Origin: Paenibacillus lupini
Lineage (GTDB): Bacteria > Bacillota > Bacilli > Paenibacillales > Paenibacillaceae
Assembly: GCF_011761355.1 (NCBI RefSeq)
Contig: NZ_JAASRW010000001.1
Location: 1 to 64,000, forward strand
Length of the DNA stretch: 64,000 nt
Reading direction: 5' to 3'
Shown: one piece after another, positions 44,276 through 54,214 of the stretch
How positions within the stretch are numbered: the first letter of the stretch is position 1
Layout: each line of letters starts with the position of its first letter
The notes under the pieces: generated by a model
Database searches by the model: none
The model's input: only the letters and a program-made list of their open reading frames with translations
What the model was told of the DNA's origin: nothing
Translations under genes and position numbers: made by a program

Positions 44276-46428
44276 ATACGATGACGTTCTCGGCGGAGGA
44301 TGCAAAAAAAGTAATGGAGACGCAGTGTCCTTTCTGCAGCGTGCAATGCAAGATGGAAGTGGTAGAGGACCGGTCGGGCCGCCGCCCGACTTATCAAGTA
44401 ACAGCTATTCCGAATAAAGCATCGGAAGGCAGACTGTGTGTAAAAGGGATGAATGCTCATCAGCATGCAGTAAGCCGGGAGAGGCTGTTATATCCGATGA
44501 TGCGACTTCAAGGCGAGCTAAAGCGTGTATCCTGGGAAGAAGCGTTGTCAGCCATCAGCATTCGATTCACGGAGCTTCAATCTCAATATGGATTGAATGC
44601 GGTAGGGCTGTACGGCGGCGGATCGCTCACGAATGAATCCGCCTATTTGCTTGGCAAGTTTGCTCGAGTTGCTCTGAAGACCAAATATATCGATTATAAT
44701 GGCAGGTTCTGCATGTCAGCAGCCGCCTCGGCAGGCGTGAAGACCTTCGGCATTGACCGCGGATTAACGAATCGGCTTTCCGATATCCCTCATGCACAAT
44801 GCATCATTCTCGCAGGTACGAATATTGCGGAATGCCAGCCGACGCTGATGCCATATTTTACAAGAGCGAAGGAAAATGGGGCAACGATTATTGTAATTGA
44901 TCCAAGGGCTTCTGCCACTGCCTCCATTGCAGATATTCATCTGCAGGTGAAGCCGGGTATGGATGCCGCACTGGTGAATGGGATGCTGAAGGTTATTCTG
45001 GATGAGAAGCTGACGGATGAATCTTTTATCCAGAAGAGAACGAAAGGTTTCTCAGCAGTGAAAGAGCATCTATATCAGGTTGATCTCGAGGAAGTTGCGG
45101 AGATGACAGGCGTTGGCATGGACAGGATCCGCAAGGCGGCGATTGCTTTTGGCAAGGCAGCAACGGGAATGATCTTCACAGCGCGGGGTGTCGAGCAGCA
45201 TGCGGACGGACATATGGCGGTAAGGAATTTTCTCAATATGATTCTTGCTACGGGGAAAATCGGCAAAGAAGGCTGCGGCTATGGGGCGGTAACCGGTCAA
45301 GGAAACGGTCAAGGAGGCAGGGAGCATGGGCAGAAGGCGGATCAGCTTCCGGGCTATCGTCTGATTGAAAATGCTGATGACCGCGCTTATATCGCTGGAG
45401 TGTGGGGGATTCAGCCGGAGGAGCTGCCTGGTAAAGGCGTTTCGGCGTATGAAATGATGGAGCTCGTTCATTCCGGCGATATTAAAGGGTTGTTTATTAT
45501 GGGTTCTAATCCGATTGTCTCAAATCCAAATGCAACATTAGTAGAAGAAGCTTTCGAAAAGGTTGATTTTCTTGTAGTGGCGGATATGTTCTTATCCGAG
45601 ACGGCGAGGCTTGCGGATATTGTACTTCCGGTCAGCGCGTATCTCGAGAATGAAGGCACGATGACGAACCTGGAAGGGCGTGTATTGCTCCGGCAGGCAG
45701 GACGTCCCGCTCCTGGTGAAGCACGACATGACTGGCAGGTTCTATGTGACATCGCTTATTCGCTTGGAAAAGAGAAGTTCTTTACGTTCCGGGATTCCGA
45801 AGATATTTTCAATGAGCTGCGGGTTGCGAGCCGTGGCGGCATTGCGGACTACTATGGCATTACGTATGACCGGCTGCGTAAGGAAGAAGGCATTTATTGG
45901 CCTTGCCCTTCATTAGACCATCCGGGGACGCCTCGGTTATTCGGAGAAGCTTTTGCCCATAAGGATGGATTAGCTGTATTCCAGAGTGTGGAGAGCGAAT
46001 CACCTGCCGAGCAGCCAAATGATGAATATCCGCTCTATCTGACCAATGGCCGGATGTTATCGCATTATTTAACAGGGGTTCAAACCCGTAGAAGTCCAGT
46101 TCTAGCAGCACGTGAGGTGGAAAATATATTGGAGATCCATCCAAATACGGCTGAAAAGCACAGGTTGGAAGACGGAGCTTTAGCCAGCGTACAGTCGATC
46201 CGAGGTACCGTTATCGTTCGTACAAAGCTAAGTTCAGCGATTCGGGAGGATACTTTATTTATTCCTATGCATTGGGGCGATGCCCAGAATGTAAACCGGG
46301 TTACGAATGCTTTGCTTGATCCGAACTGCAGGATGCCTGATTTCAAATCAAGTGCGGTACGTGTTCAGCCGCTTGCTGAGTATTTACAAGAGACAGCTGT
46401 GAGTACAAAGAAGGTGAAAGTGGAATGA
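44260..46428 (+). CDS. nasC: Assimilatory nitrate reductase catalytic subunit
   Basis: 722 residues. N-terminal [4Fe-4S] site with Cys23, Cys26, Cys30 and Cys60 (CPFCSVQC ... GRLCVKG). Bis-MGD molybdopterin oxidoreductase domain with the NGRFCMSAAASAG segment supplying the Mo-ligand Cys, and the C-terminal molydopterin-dinucleotide binding domain (YLTNGRMLSHYLTG, FIPMHWGDAQNVNR). No signal peptide, so cytoplasmic and assimilatory. Its start lies inside the nasB 3' end (16-bp overlap) and its stop overlaps the mobA start. It reduces nitrate to nitrite. Confidence 0.93.
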   Translation: MERQIDTMTFSAEDAKKVMETQCPFCSVQCKMEVVEDRSGRRPTYQVTAIPNKASEGRLCVKGMNAHQHAVSRERLLYPMMRLQGELKRVSWEEALSAISIRFTELQSQYGLNAVGLYGGGSLTNESAYLLGKFARVALKTKYIDYNGRFCMSAAASAGVKTFGIDRGLTNRLSDIPHAQCIILAGTNIAECQPTLMPYFTRAKENGATIIVIDPRASATASIADIHLQVKPGMDAALVNGMLKVILDEKLTDESFIQKRTKGFSAVKEHLYQVDLEEVAEMTGVGMDRIRKAAIAFGKAATGMIFTARGVEQHADGHMAVRNFLNMILATGKIGKEGCGYGAVTGQGNGQGGREHGQKADQLPGYRLIENADDRAYIAGVWGIQPEELPGKGVSAYEMMELVHSGDIKGLFIMGSNPIVSNPNATLVEEAFEKVDFLVVADMFLSETARLADIVLPVSAYLENEGTMTNLEGRVLLRQAGRPAPGEARHDWQVLCDIAYSLGKEKFFTFRDSEDIFNELRVASRGGIADYYGITYDRLRKEEGIYWPCPSLDHPGTPRLFGEAFAHKDGLAVFQSVESESPAEQPNDEYPLYLTNGRMLSHYLTGVQTRRSPVLAAREVENILEIHPNTAEKHRLEDGALASVQSIRGTVIVRTKLSSAIREDTLFIPMHWGDAQNVNRVTNALLDPNCRMPDFKSSAVRVQPLAEYLQETAVSTKKVKVE

Positions 46429-47036
46429 ACGGGCTTGACGGGATTATTCTGGCTGGGGGACAAAGCAGACGAATGGGCGGCAGCATGAAGGCGCTTCTTC
46501 CGGTCGGCGAGCAGCTTATGATCGAACGAGTGCGGGAGAAAATGCAGCTGCTATGCAGCAATATAACAGCTGTTGCAGCATCTGAAGAGCAGGCAAAGCG
46601 GTTGTCTGACCTAAAGCTGGTAACTGTAATCGATACTTCGCCAGGTCAGGGACCGCTTGCCGCTCTTGTTACCGCCTTCCAATATAGCCGTCATTCAGCC
46701 CTTTGGGTATCTGCTTGTGATATGCCGTTTGTCTCCGAGAAGGCTGCTGCTTTGCTTGTTGATTACATGGAGCGAAGCGGGAGTATGGCGGCTGTCCCAG
46801 AGATTAACGGCAGACTTCATCCCCTTCAGGCTGTTTATCGTGCGGAATGTGCGGAGCAGGCCCAGCAATGTTTATTGGACGGCGACTACAGCATGAAAGG
46901 GTTTCTGAAACGTATTTCGTATGTCCGAGTTACGGAAGAGCCATTTGCTGCTGCTGGTATCCATCTCAACTTCGTTGATAACATAAATACACCTGACGAG
47001 TATCAGAATGCGCAACTTGCGGGAAAGGGGGTGTAG
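46425..47036 (+). CDS. mobA: Molybdenum cofactor guanylyltransferase MobA
   Basis: 203 residues. DGIILAGGQSRRMGG (about 5-19) is the GTP-binding signature and WVSACDMPFV the metal-binding aspartate. It attaches GMP to molybdopterin, producing the MGD form needed by NasC. ATGA overlap with nasC. Confidence 0.92.
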   Translation: MNGLDGIILAGGQSRRMGGSMKALLPVGEQLMIERVREKMQLLCSNITAVAASEEQAKRLSDLKLVTVIDTSPGQGPLAALVTAFQYSRHSALWVSACDMPFVSEKAAALLVDYMERSGSMAAVPEINGRLHPLQAVYRAECAEQAQQCLLDGDYSMKGFLKRISYVRVTEEPFAAAGIHLNFVDNINTPDEYQNAQLAGKGV

Positions 47037-47039
47037 GTA

Positions 47040-47558
47040 TTGGCAGCTGCCGTCTATCAAATTACGGGTTACAAAAATACAGGCAAAACAACCCTAATGT
47101 GCCGACTGATCGATTATTTGTCCTCTCGAAATAGGAAGGTTGCGACGATTAAACATGACGGTCATCAATTTGAGGCGGAGCCTGCTGGAGTAGATACAGC
47201 AAGACACCGTGCATCTGGCGCTGTATGGTCGGCCATTACTTCAGGTGAGCGGACCGCCATTGTAAAAGAAAAATCATCCTCACTGGAAGAATTGATCGCG
47301 GAAGCGCCACATGATGCATTTGTTCTGGTTGAAGGATTTAAAATGGAATCATACCCTAAGCTTGTAATCGTCAGGCGGGAAGAGGATGAGCGGTTATTAG
47401 CGGAGTTGTCAGGTGTTACGGCAGTAGTCACCTGGCCGGGATATAGGTTGCAGGACAACTGTATTCCTGCAGGAGCAGTACTTATAGAGATAAATGATAT
47501 AGATCGGATAGGAGATCATATAGAGCAAGTAGGCAAAGAGGCAGTCCTAAGAAATTAG
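47040..47558 (+). CDS. mobB: Molybdopterin-guanine dinucleotide biosynthesis protein MobB
   Basis: 172 residues. P-loop GYKNTGKTT near 9-17, KHDGHQFE and VLVEGFK are MobB markers. GTP-binding helper of MobA. TTG start after GGGGGTGTAGG, 3 bases after the mobA stop. Last gene of the operon; nitrite reductase (nasDE) and early cofactor genes (moaA-E) are not in the cluster. Confidence 0.9.
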   Translation: MAAAVYQITGYKNTGKTTLMCRLIDYLSSRNRKVATIKHDGHQFEAEPAGVDTARHRASGAVWSAITSGERTAIVKEKSSSLEELIAEAPHDAFVLVEGFKMESYPKLVIVRREEDERLLAELSGVTAVVTWPGYRLQDNCIPAGAVLIEINDIDRIGDHIEQVGKEAVLRN

Positions 47559-47570
47559 GACCGCCTCTTT
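47535..47570. terminator. Bidirectional terminator after mobB
   Basis: AAAGAGGC-GTCCTAA-GAA-TTAGGAC-GCCTCTTT, almost perfect, overlapping the mobB stop, between convergent mobB and the kinase gene. Confidence 0.88.
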
Positions 47571-47576
47571 ACTTGT

Positions 47577-49502
47577 TTATTCTGTTTTTAACGGTACAGG
47601 GCTTTCGCTTGCAGGCAGCCGGATAATCGCTTCTGTTCCGATGCCTTTTGTACTGTTGAAACGAATCGTACCTTTCATAGCCTCAATAATACGGAAAGTG
47701 ACCATCAGCCCAAGACCGGTACCTTTGGATTTGCTGGAGAAATAGGGCTCTCCAAGCTTGTCCAGTTTTTCCGGATCGATGCCTTCGCCATTATCTGTGA
47801 TACGAATGATGATCGTGTTCTGATCATTTCTCGCATGAACGGCTACCGAGCCATCATCCTTTGCGATCGCTTCAAGACTGTTTTTGATTATATTGATAAT
47901 CGCTTGTTTGAATTTCTCGGCACTTCCCATGACGAATAGATCTGATTCAGTTAAAAGATCAAGCCGTGCGCTTTGCATGGCTGCAAGAGGGGTTAGAATG
48001 TCTTGTATTTGATACAACTCTTCTGAAATATTCAATGTCTTGACGTCTTCCAGCTCTGGTTTGGCGAAAGTCAGGAACTCGGTAATAATACTGGATGCGC
48101 GGTCCAGCTCCTGTACGGCCACATTCAGAAACTGGCGGTCTTTATCTACTGCTTTCTCTCCAACCAATTGGATGAAGCCTCGTGTAACCTGCAGCGGATT
48201 ACGAATCTCATGAGCAATGGAGGCAGCCAGATGGCTGATGAGCTCCATTTTCTCTGAGCGTTGAATTTCCCGATTGAACATCTCCTGTTCTTGGGAATAC
48301 TTCACTAACCGATCATGATTACGAGAGAATTGCCTTCCCATTACTGCAATCAGTGAGAGCAGGAAGGGTAATAAACCCCATTTCCAGTAAATAAGGTGAT
48401 AGGTTTCGTCTTTGAAATAATTGACAATTTCGGTAATTGAAATAATGGAAAAGATGGAATAGCCAACAGAGATCAAGATGGCATCACGATTTCCCTTCCA
48501 CGCGTACCAGATCGCATGAATGGTCAATATGACAATCTGTATGGACACACAAACCGTAAGAGGCACAACTTGAAGCATACTGATGCTGATGCCAGGAAAG
48601 ATGGTTTTGCCAAGCGCCCACAGCACGATCACAATGACTGTGACCGGCATCAATGCGATTCTGAATTTCCTCAGCATGCCATAAATACCCTGTCCAAGGA
48701 CATTTTCGAAGAAGACAGCAACAGCAGGTGTAAGTAAAAACAACGCTAAATCAAATAAGGCCAGAAAAGGCTCTCCATGCGTTTGGAAATGATGGTATAA
48801 CGCGGGTGAGTAAGCAAGAATAATCTCGCCTAGGCAGAGGATGATGAGACAAAGAGACATCCATAACACGATCTGCTCACGTTTCAAAAAGAACAGGCAA
48901 GTCATCATGATTAACGCGATGAACATAAAAGAACCGCCAAAGATTAATTCGATCAGTCCATATCTCTCGTATTCAGGCAGCATCTGATAATAATCGCCAA
49001 CTATAATTTCAGGTTCTAATGATTGACGCTCATCAGATAATCGAAGTAAAACAATCAGTTTGTTATTATCGGCTGTATTCTCTAGTGGAAGAAGCATATA
49101 ATTCACATCGTAACTATAGGTTCGTGCAACTTGATAAATGGGAGTGGGCTGCTGATCGATTGATACGCTTACGGCGGTGCCATAGACGCGTTTCAGCCAT
49201 ATACCTGGCGTATTCCATTCCATATCGGAGAGTGATATCCGAAGCACCAGCGCATCGGCATTGTTATCACGCTTAGGCATCGGGTGACTCTTGTCGGCAT
49301 GCTGCCAATTAGTCGGACTGGCATCGGCTGCCCAAGCTGAGGAGAATGTCTCATCTTGAGAATTTAACCATTGATAATCCCATTCCTTAACACTAGTAAT
49401 ATTCGGTTTCGGTTCTGTCTTGTCAGAAACCTCTTGAATCTGGTAAACGGAGCAAATAATTATTAGAACAATGCCCGATACCAACCATATAGTTGATCGC
49501 AT
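47577..49502 (-). CDS. Membrane sensor histidine kinase (sporulation-kinase type)
   Basis: 641 residues. N-terminal anchor, extracellular domain to about 180, seven membrane segments at about 185-385 (7TMR-DISM-like layout), then HisKA with SIAHEIRNPLQVTRGFIQLV (phosphoacceptor His) and HATPase with NIIKNSLEAI, DNGEGI and SKGTGLGL. The dimerisation region resembles KinB/KinE-type kinases that feed Spo0F/Spo0A. No response regulator is adjacent, which also fits an orphan phosphorelay kinase. I start at the ATG at 49502 (AAGGTGAG, 6 bases); TTG at 49517 is an alternative. Confidence 0.85.
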   Translation of the reverse strand: MRSTIWLVSGIVLIIICSVYQIQEVSDKTEPKPNITSVKEWDYQWLNSQDETFSSAWAADASPTNWQHADKSHPMPKRDNNADALVLRISLSDMEWNTPGIWLKRVYGTAVSVSIDQQPTPIYQVARTYSYDVNYMLLPLENTADNNKLIVLLRLSDERQSLEPEIIVGDYYQMLPEYERYGLIELIFGGSFMFIALIMMTCLFFLKREQIVLWMSLCLIILCLGEIILAYSPALYHHFQTHGEPFLALFDLALFLLTPAVAVFFENVLGQGIYGMLRKFRIALMPVTVIVIVLWALGKTIFPGISISMLQVVPLTVCVSIQIVILTIHAIWYAWKGNRDAILISVGYSIFSIISITEIVNYFKDETYHLIYWKWGLLPFLLSLIAVMGRQFSRNHDRLVKYSQEQEMFNREIQRSEKMELISHLAASIAHEIRNPLQVTRGFIQLVGEKAVDKDRQFLNVAVQELDRASSIITEFLTFAKPELEDVKTLNISEELYQIQDILTPLAAMQSARLDLLTESDLFVMGSAEKFKQAIINIIKNSLEAIAKDDGSVAVHARNDQNTIIIRITDNGEGIDPEKLDKLGEPYFSSKSKGTGLGLMVTFRIIEAMKGTIRFNSTKGIGTEAIIRLPASESPVPLKTE

Positions 49503-49648
49503 CTCACTCACCTTCAACCCAAACTTTTGTCATCATTTACCATACTTGCTAATCTTACAAAATGCAATATATTCCAACAAAATGCGTATCAAATGTGAGG
49601 ATAGAATGGTATAATAAAGCCATTTTTCGACAAGTCAGGGGGGATCCT

Positions 49649-50383
49649 ATGATTAAGGAACAGTATGCTTCAAATGGTGAGGTACAGATTCATTATTATG
49701 ACTCAGGAGAACAGAGTGACGCGAAGCTGCTTCCGCTTGTGATCTGCCCAGGATTATCTGAGACGGCAGAAGAGTACCTGGATCTTGTGCAGACGGTAGC
49801 GCCTAGAAGGAGTATCGTCTTATCTTTCCGGGGCAGAGGGAAAAGCGATACGCCTGAGAATGGTTATGATCTGACCAATCATATAGCTGATCTTGAAGCC
49901 GTTGTGAAACATGCTGGTGTGACTTCCTTTCATCTGTTCGCTTATTCTCGAGGTGTCTCGTATGCCTTGGGCTATACGCAGATGCATGAAGAGAATGTCC
50001 GTTCTTTAATGATTGGAGATTATCCGGCTGAACATCGAGCGATGACTGCTGAATGGGCAGTTGATTATATCGATAATTACTTAATTCCTTATAAACGTAC
50101 GGAAAATATACGAGAAACAGCGGTATGGGGGATTCATCGTGATTCATCTCAAATCCAATTGGATCATCCACTTCATATTCCGGTGTTGGTTGCCAGAGGG
50201 CAATTAGAAGGGTCGTTAGTAACCGATTCGGATCTGGACCATTATAAACAGCTGTGTTCTCACTTAACCGTGAAGGAGTACGCGCGATCTGGGCATGCTC
50301 TGAAGGGTGAAGATAAAGATCAATTATATGGAGATATTATTGGCTTCTTAAGTACCGTGGATGAGGGAGGAAAGACGAGCTAA
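49649..50383 (+). CDS. Alpha/beta hydrolase
   Basis: 244 residues. VICPGLSETAEEYLDL forms the oxyanion strand, FRGRGKSD the loop after strand 4, FAYSRGVSYALGY the nucleophile elbow (Ser in Y-S-R-G), Asp in DSDL or nearby and His in SGHALKGED. Soluble. Substrate unknown. AGGGGGGAT precedes the ATG at 49649. Confidence 0.82.
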   Translation: MIKEQYASNGEVQIHYYDSGEQSDAKLLPLVICPGLSETAEEYLDLVQTVAPRRSIVLSFRGRGKSDTPENGYDLTNHIADLEAVVKHAGVTSFHLFAYSRGVSYALGYTQMHEENVRSLMIGDYPAEHRAMTAEWAVDYIDNYLIPYKRTENIRETAVWGIHRDSSQIQLDHPLHIPVLVARGQLEGSLVTDSDLDHYKQLCSHLTVKEYARSGHALKGEDKDQLYGDIIGFLSTVDEGGKTS

Positions 50384-50494
50384 AAGATTTAAGCTAACGC
50401 TTACGAGGTAAGAGTCATCATGAACAGCCATCCGGCTATTTGGGTGATCATTCTTTTTAGGAGGAAATTTTGTTAATGCTTTAGCGGTATAAAA

Positions 50495-50510
50495 CCTGTT
50501 ATAGTACAGG
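50495..50510. promoter_or_regulatory. Palindrome upstream of the ArsB-like gene
   Basis: CCTGT-TATAGT-ACAGG, 5-bp arms around a -10-like TATAGT, 42 bases before the start codon. Candidate operator; unproven. Confidence 0.3.
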
Positions 50511-50551
50511 ATGGTAACCTTATTGATACGAATTAAAGCGGGGATCTAACA

Positions 50552-51964
50552 GTGGCAATTGTTGCAGTTATCATTTTTCTACTAACTTTAGCTTTTGTGA
50601 TTTGGCAGCCCAAAGGGCTGGGAATCGGCTGGTCTGCTGCCGGTGGGGCTATTCTGGCCTTAATGTTTGGCGTCGTCAGCTTTGCTGATGTGGGAACAGT
50701 AACCGGTATTGTATGGAACGCAACGATTGCGTTTGTTGCTATCATCTTAAATTCACTTATTCTAGATGCCATCGGTTTCTTTGAATGGGCAGCCCTTCAT
50801 ATGGCACGGCTTGCTAAAGGCAACGGGAAGCGGATGTTTATTTATGTGATCGTACTTGGCGCTGCTGTATCAGCCTTTTTCGCAAATGACGGTGCAGCAC
50901 TGATCCTGACACCAATTGTTCTAGCTATGGTGCGGGCGCTTAAGTTTGATTACAAAATGATCTTGCCGTTTATTATGGCAGGTGGTTTTATTTCGGATAC
51001 AACTTCGCTGCCGCTCATTGTAAGTAATCTTGTCAACATTGTATCGGCTGATTACTTTGGGATAGGTTTTGTGGAGTATGCGAGCAGGATGATTGTCCCT
51101 AACTTGTTCGCACTTGGGGCGAGTTTGCTAGTGCTTTATCTGTTCTATCGGAAAAGCATTCCTGCAAACTATGATGTTCGTGAACTGAAGGAGCCAAGGG
51201 ATGCCATTAAGGATCATCGGTTATTTCGGTTATCCTGGATTCTCTTGACGATTCTGCTGCTTGCTTATCTGGCGAGTCAATTCATCCAAGTACCCGTATC
51301 CATTATTACAGGTGTCATCTCCATATTCTTTCTTGTCGCGGCGAGGCGGAGCAGCGCTATTCAGACGAAGAAGGTCGTCAAGGAAGCGCCGTGGGCAGTC
51401 GTTATTTTCTCCATTGGCATGTATGTCGTTGTATATGGCCTTCGTAATGCAGGATTAACGGATGCACTTGGCGATGTTATTCAAGTGATTGCAGATCAAG
51501 GCTTGTTTGTATCAACGGTTGGAATGGGCTTCCTTGCCGCCATCCTATCGTCCGTTATGAACAATATGCCAACGGTCATGATTGATGCTTTGGCGATTAA
51601 AGGAACGGCAACAGCTGGAGCGATTAGAGAGTCACTTGTGTATGCGAATGTGATCGGGTGTAATTTAGGACCTAAGATGACTCCAATCGGCTCGCTTGCC
51701 ACCTTATTATGGCTGCATGTTCTTGCGAAAAAAGATGTGAAGATCTCATGGGGATCATATATGAAAGCAGGCTTTGTCTTAACCGTTCCGACCTTGTTTA
51801 TTACATTGGCGGGGCTGTATGTCTGGCTCGAATTTATCCATTCCTACAGCGTATATGCAGGCTTTGGAATCATCGCACTGGTCATTGCTGTTGCAGTGAT
51901 CATTACATTCTTATACAAGTTGAGATCCGGCAAAAAGCAAAAAACAGAGAAGCAGATTGCGTAG
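50552..51964 (+). CDS. ArsB-type arsenite/anion transporter
   Basis: 470 residues, about 12 membrane segments. Family signatures are [42 protein letters not shown] and [18 protein letters not shown] with the N-N-M-P helix pair. In Bacillota such proteins expel arsenite or antimonite. However, arsR and arsC are not adjacent, and the broader ArsB/NhaD superfamily also carries other anions, so the substrate is not certain. GTG start after GGGGAT. Confidence 0.85.
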   Translation: MAIVAVIIFLLTLAFVIWQPKGLGIGWSAAGGAILALMFGVVSFADVGTVTGIVWNATIAFVAIILNSLILDAIGFFEWAALHMARLAKGNGKRMFIYVIVLGAAVSAFFANDGAALILTPIVLAMVRALKFDYKMILPFIMAGGFISDTTSLPLIVSNLVNIVSADYFGIGFVEYASRMIVPNLFALGASLLVLYLFYRKSIPANYDVRELKEPRDAIKDHRLFRLSWILLTILLLAYLASQFIQVPVSIITGVISIFFLVAARRSSAIQTKKVVKEAPWAVVIFSIGMYVVVYGLRNAGLTDALGDVIQVIADQGLFVSTVGMGFLAAILSSVMNNMPTVMIDALAIKGTATAGAIRESLVYANVIGCNLGPKMTPIGSLATLLWLHVLAKKDVKISWGSYMKAGFVLTVPTLFITLAGLYVWLEFIHSYSVYAGFGIIALVIAVAVIITFLYKLRSGKKQKTEKQIA

Positions 51965-51991
51965 TTTACAAAACAATATGTGCATCAAAAG

Positions 51992-52026
51992 AAAACCCAC
52001 TTCCAATGCGGATGTGGGTCTTCTTT
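51992..52026. terminator. Terminator between arsB-like gene and the 151-residue ORF
   Basis: AACCCAC...GTGGGT stem; A-tract before and TTCTTTT after, usable in both directions. Confidence 0.7.
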
Positions 52027-52036
52027 TGTACTGTTG

Positions 52037-52492
52037 TTATACTTCGGGTTCATCCATTCCACGTACATAAATCACGTAGCAGCCTCGATCCTCATCGATC
52101 TCGGTGGAGGTGGTGAACATTGGGCCATAGCCCGGGATATCCACGATATCCTTGAGCAGATACCGGATGACATCATAATGATTAGGGCTTTGAATTTCAG
52201 TCAGCTTGCGCCCGCGTTCGTTAGGCTTTCGGAACTCGATGTAAATGCCACGGCCACGGTAATTCACTTCATCTGCATACTTCTCATTAAATCCACGCTT
52301 CTTAACGATTAGCATTTCTTCTTTTTCTTGCATCTCATTGGAGGTTAGTTCGTATTGAATACCATTGGAAATCAGGTAAGTACATAATTGTCTCGCATAC
52401 ATTTCGTCGATTCCGACATTTGCGGATTGGTATTCCATCAGTGGTTCATATTGATTAAGTCCAAGGTCGATAAAATAAGTTAATTTGTTCAT
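52037..52492 (-). CDS. Hypothetical protein, 151 residues
   Basis: I do not recognise a family. Acidic soluble protein, alpha/beta in appearance, ending with FTTSTEIDEDRGCYVIYVRGMDEPEV. ATG at 52492 is preceded by CGGAGTG, so it is probably a real gene. Monocistronic and convergent with the ArsB-like gene; no clue to function from neighbours. Confidence 0.7.
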   Translation of the reverse strand: MNKLTYFIDLGLNQYEPLMEYQSANVGIDEMYARQLCTYLISNGIQYELTSNEMQEKEEMLIVKKRGFNEKYADEVNYRGRGIYIEFRKPNERGRKLTEIQSPNHYDVIRYLLKDIVDIPGYGPMFTTSTEIDEDRGCYVIYVRGMDEPEV

Positions 52493-52626
52493 CTCAATCA
52501 CTCCGTATTAAAAATGATTTTATTATCATACCATCATTTTATGGAAACATTAACTTTCTTTCCTACCCTTCTTTCAAATGTGTTATAACTTTATAGGAAC
52601 TATTAAGCTATGGAGGAAACTAGTCT

Positions 52627-52953
52627 ATGAATTTAACTCAAAAAGCAATGCTTGGCGTTTCCGCTGTAGCCATGGCTACAGCGCTCACTGGCTGCGGCCA
52701 GTCGACCAGTTACCCTCGGACTGCACAGCCTACAGACAGTCAATGCAGGGACTGGGAGTGGGACAGCTCGCAAGGGGTCTATCGATGCGATGATTCCAGC
52801 TCTTCCTACTATCGTCATTATTATTATGGAAATAGTTACTACTCATCCCGTTCTGCACTGCAGAAAAACAGCTCTTATTCCACTTATAAATCCAGCATCT
52901 CAAGCAAAACGAGCTCCGGGTTTGGTAAAGGAAGCTCGATTAGCGGAGGTTAG
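52627..52953 (+). CDS. Small lipoprotein, YgiB-like
   Basis: 108 residues. Signal peptide with lipobox ALTGC (lipidated Cys23), then a Ser/Tyr-rich tail with a YYRHYYYGNSYYSS stretch and Gly/Ser end. The next genes encode a glutathionylspermidine-synthase-like protein and a DUF350 protein, the same company kept by YgiB/YgiC and YjfM/YjfC/YjfL in enterobacteria, so I call it YgiB-like. Its own sequence is too simple to prove this. Two cysteines (39, 54) could form a disulfide. Confidence 0.75.
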   Translation: MNLTQKAMLGVSAVAMATALTGCGQSTSYPRTAQPTDSQCRDWEWDSSQGVYRCDDSSSSYYRHYYYGNSYYSSRSALQKNSSYSTYKSSISSKTSSGFGKGSSISGG

Positions 52954-52956
52954 CGA

Positions 52957-54201
52957 GTGAATCAATTTGCTAAGGCAAGAAAAGCCTTCTACGACCAGAT
53001 TGGCGATTATTGGGCGGATTTATACGGAGAAGAATATTCTCTGTATGATTTCTATTCCCTTACGAAAGAAGAAGTCCAAAAGATTCGGGAATCGACGAAC
53101 CGGATTGGTCATATTTTTTTCAAGACAGCCGCTTTGCTTCGAACCGTAGATGACGACACTTTATTATGTCTTGGTTTCCCAAGAGAAACGTTAACCTACA
53201 TAAGAACAAGCAGCCTGTCTGTCGAGAGTGTAATTGCCAGATTAGATTTGGTGAGAGCAGGCGATACGTTCAAATGTATGGAGATTAATTCAGATACACC
53301 AACTTTTATTAAAGAACTTCATGATGTGAATGGCCGTATCTGTGAAGCATTTGATCAGCATAATCCGAATGAAGGATATGTGAAGCAGCTGGCGCTTGCC
53401 GTAGAAAAAGCGATTGTTGAGAGCTTTGAATACCTTGGCACTTCTAAGGAAGTCCCATATGTCGTGTTCACTGCACATGGTGACAATGTGGAGGATGCCC
53501 ATACAGCAGCTTATTTAAGAAGTCTTATCCGTATTCCGTCCAACTTTGTTCCTCTAGACCAGCTGCAAATTATTCGAGGTGTTGGCCTCTTTGACCAGGA
53601 AGGCCGCGAAATTGATGTGTTATACCGGCAAACCTTTCCGGTCGAGCAGCTGATCGAAGATGAGGATGAAGCGGGGAATCCAATTGGGATTTGGCTCTTG
53701 GAATTGATACAGCAGAAGAAAGTAACGGTCGTTAATCCGCCTTCCGCGTTTCTGCTGCAGTCGAAAGCTGATCTTGCGATCATCTGGGGTCTTCATGAAG
53801 AAGCCAGTCCATTTTTCACAACTGAAGAACATTTATGGATCGAAGAGCATTTTCTCCCAACCTATCTTGAACCGGATAGCTTTCTTAAGCGGCAGATGAA
53901 GTATGTGATGAAGCCTGCTTTTGGCCGGGAGGGGGATACGGTTAAGATTTTTGATGGCAATGGTGCTTTAGCGGCAGAAGATAGTCATAACTCCTATGTG
54001 GATTATCTTCAGGTGTATCAGGAATATGTAGAGCTGCCAACTACGGCCTTTCAGACGGAAAAAGGGTTACGCCATGGCTCATATATGTTCGGGAGCTTTC
54101 TGATTGGGGGAAAAGCGGGTGCCATCGGTATTCGGATCGGCAATCAAATCACAGACAATTTATCGTATTTTTTGCCGGTAGGCATAAATAAATCTTTGTA
54201 G
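52957..54201 (+). CDS. Glutathionylspermidine-synthase-like ATP-grasp protein (YgiC/YjfC type)
   Basis: 414 residues. KCMEINSDTPTFIKELHDVNG, YVMKPAFGREGDTV and GSYMFGSFLIGGKAGAIGIRIG are the ATP-grasp signatures of the GSP synthase C-terminal domain. The amidase half of true glutathionylspermidine synthase is absent, so the substrate is not known and glutathione/spermidine should not be assumed. GTG start 3 bases after the lipoprotein stop: translational coupling. Confidence 0.85.
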   Translation: MNQFAKARKAFYDQIGDYWADLYGEEYSLYDFYSLTKEEVQKIRESTNRIGHIFFKTAALLRTVDDDTLLCLGFPRETLTYIRTSSLSVESVIARLDLVRAGDTFKCMEINSDTPTFIKELHDVNGRICEAFDQHNPNEGYVKQLALAVEKAIVESFEYLGTSKEVPYVVFTAHGDNVEDAHTAAYLRSLIRIPSNFVPLDQLQIIRGVGLFDQEGREIDVLYRQTFPVEQLIEDEDEAGNPIGIWLLELIQQKKVTVVNPPSAFLLQSKADLAIIWGLHEEASPFFTTEEHLWIEEHFLPTYLEPDSFLKRQMKYVMKPAFGREGDTVKIFDGNGALAAEDSHNSYVDYLQVYQEYVELPTTAFQTEKGLRHGSYMFGSFLIGGKAGAIGIRIGNQITDNLSYFLPVGINKSL

Positions 54202-54214
54202 GGAGCTAATCGTA

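Noticed and set aside
52957..54201. True glutathionylspermidine synthase
   Set aside because: The amidase domain is missing and the size and neighbours match YgiC/YjfC-type proteins.
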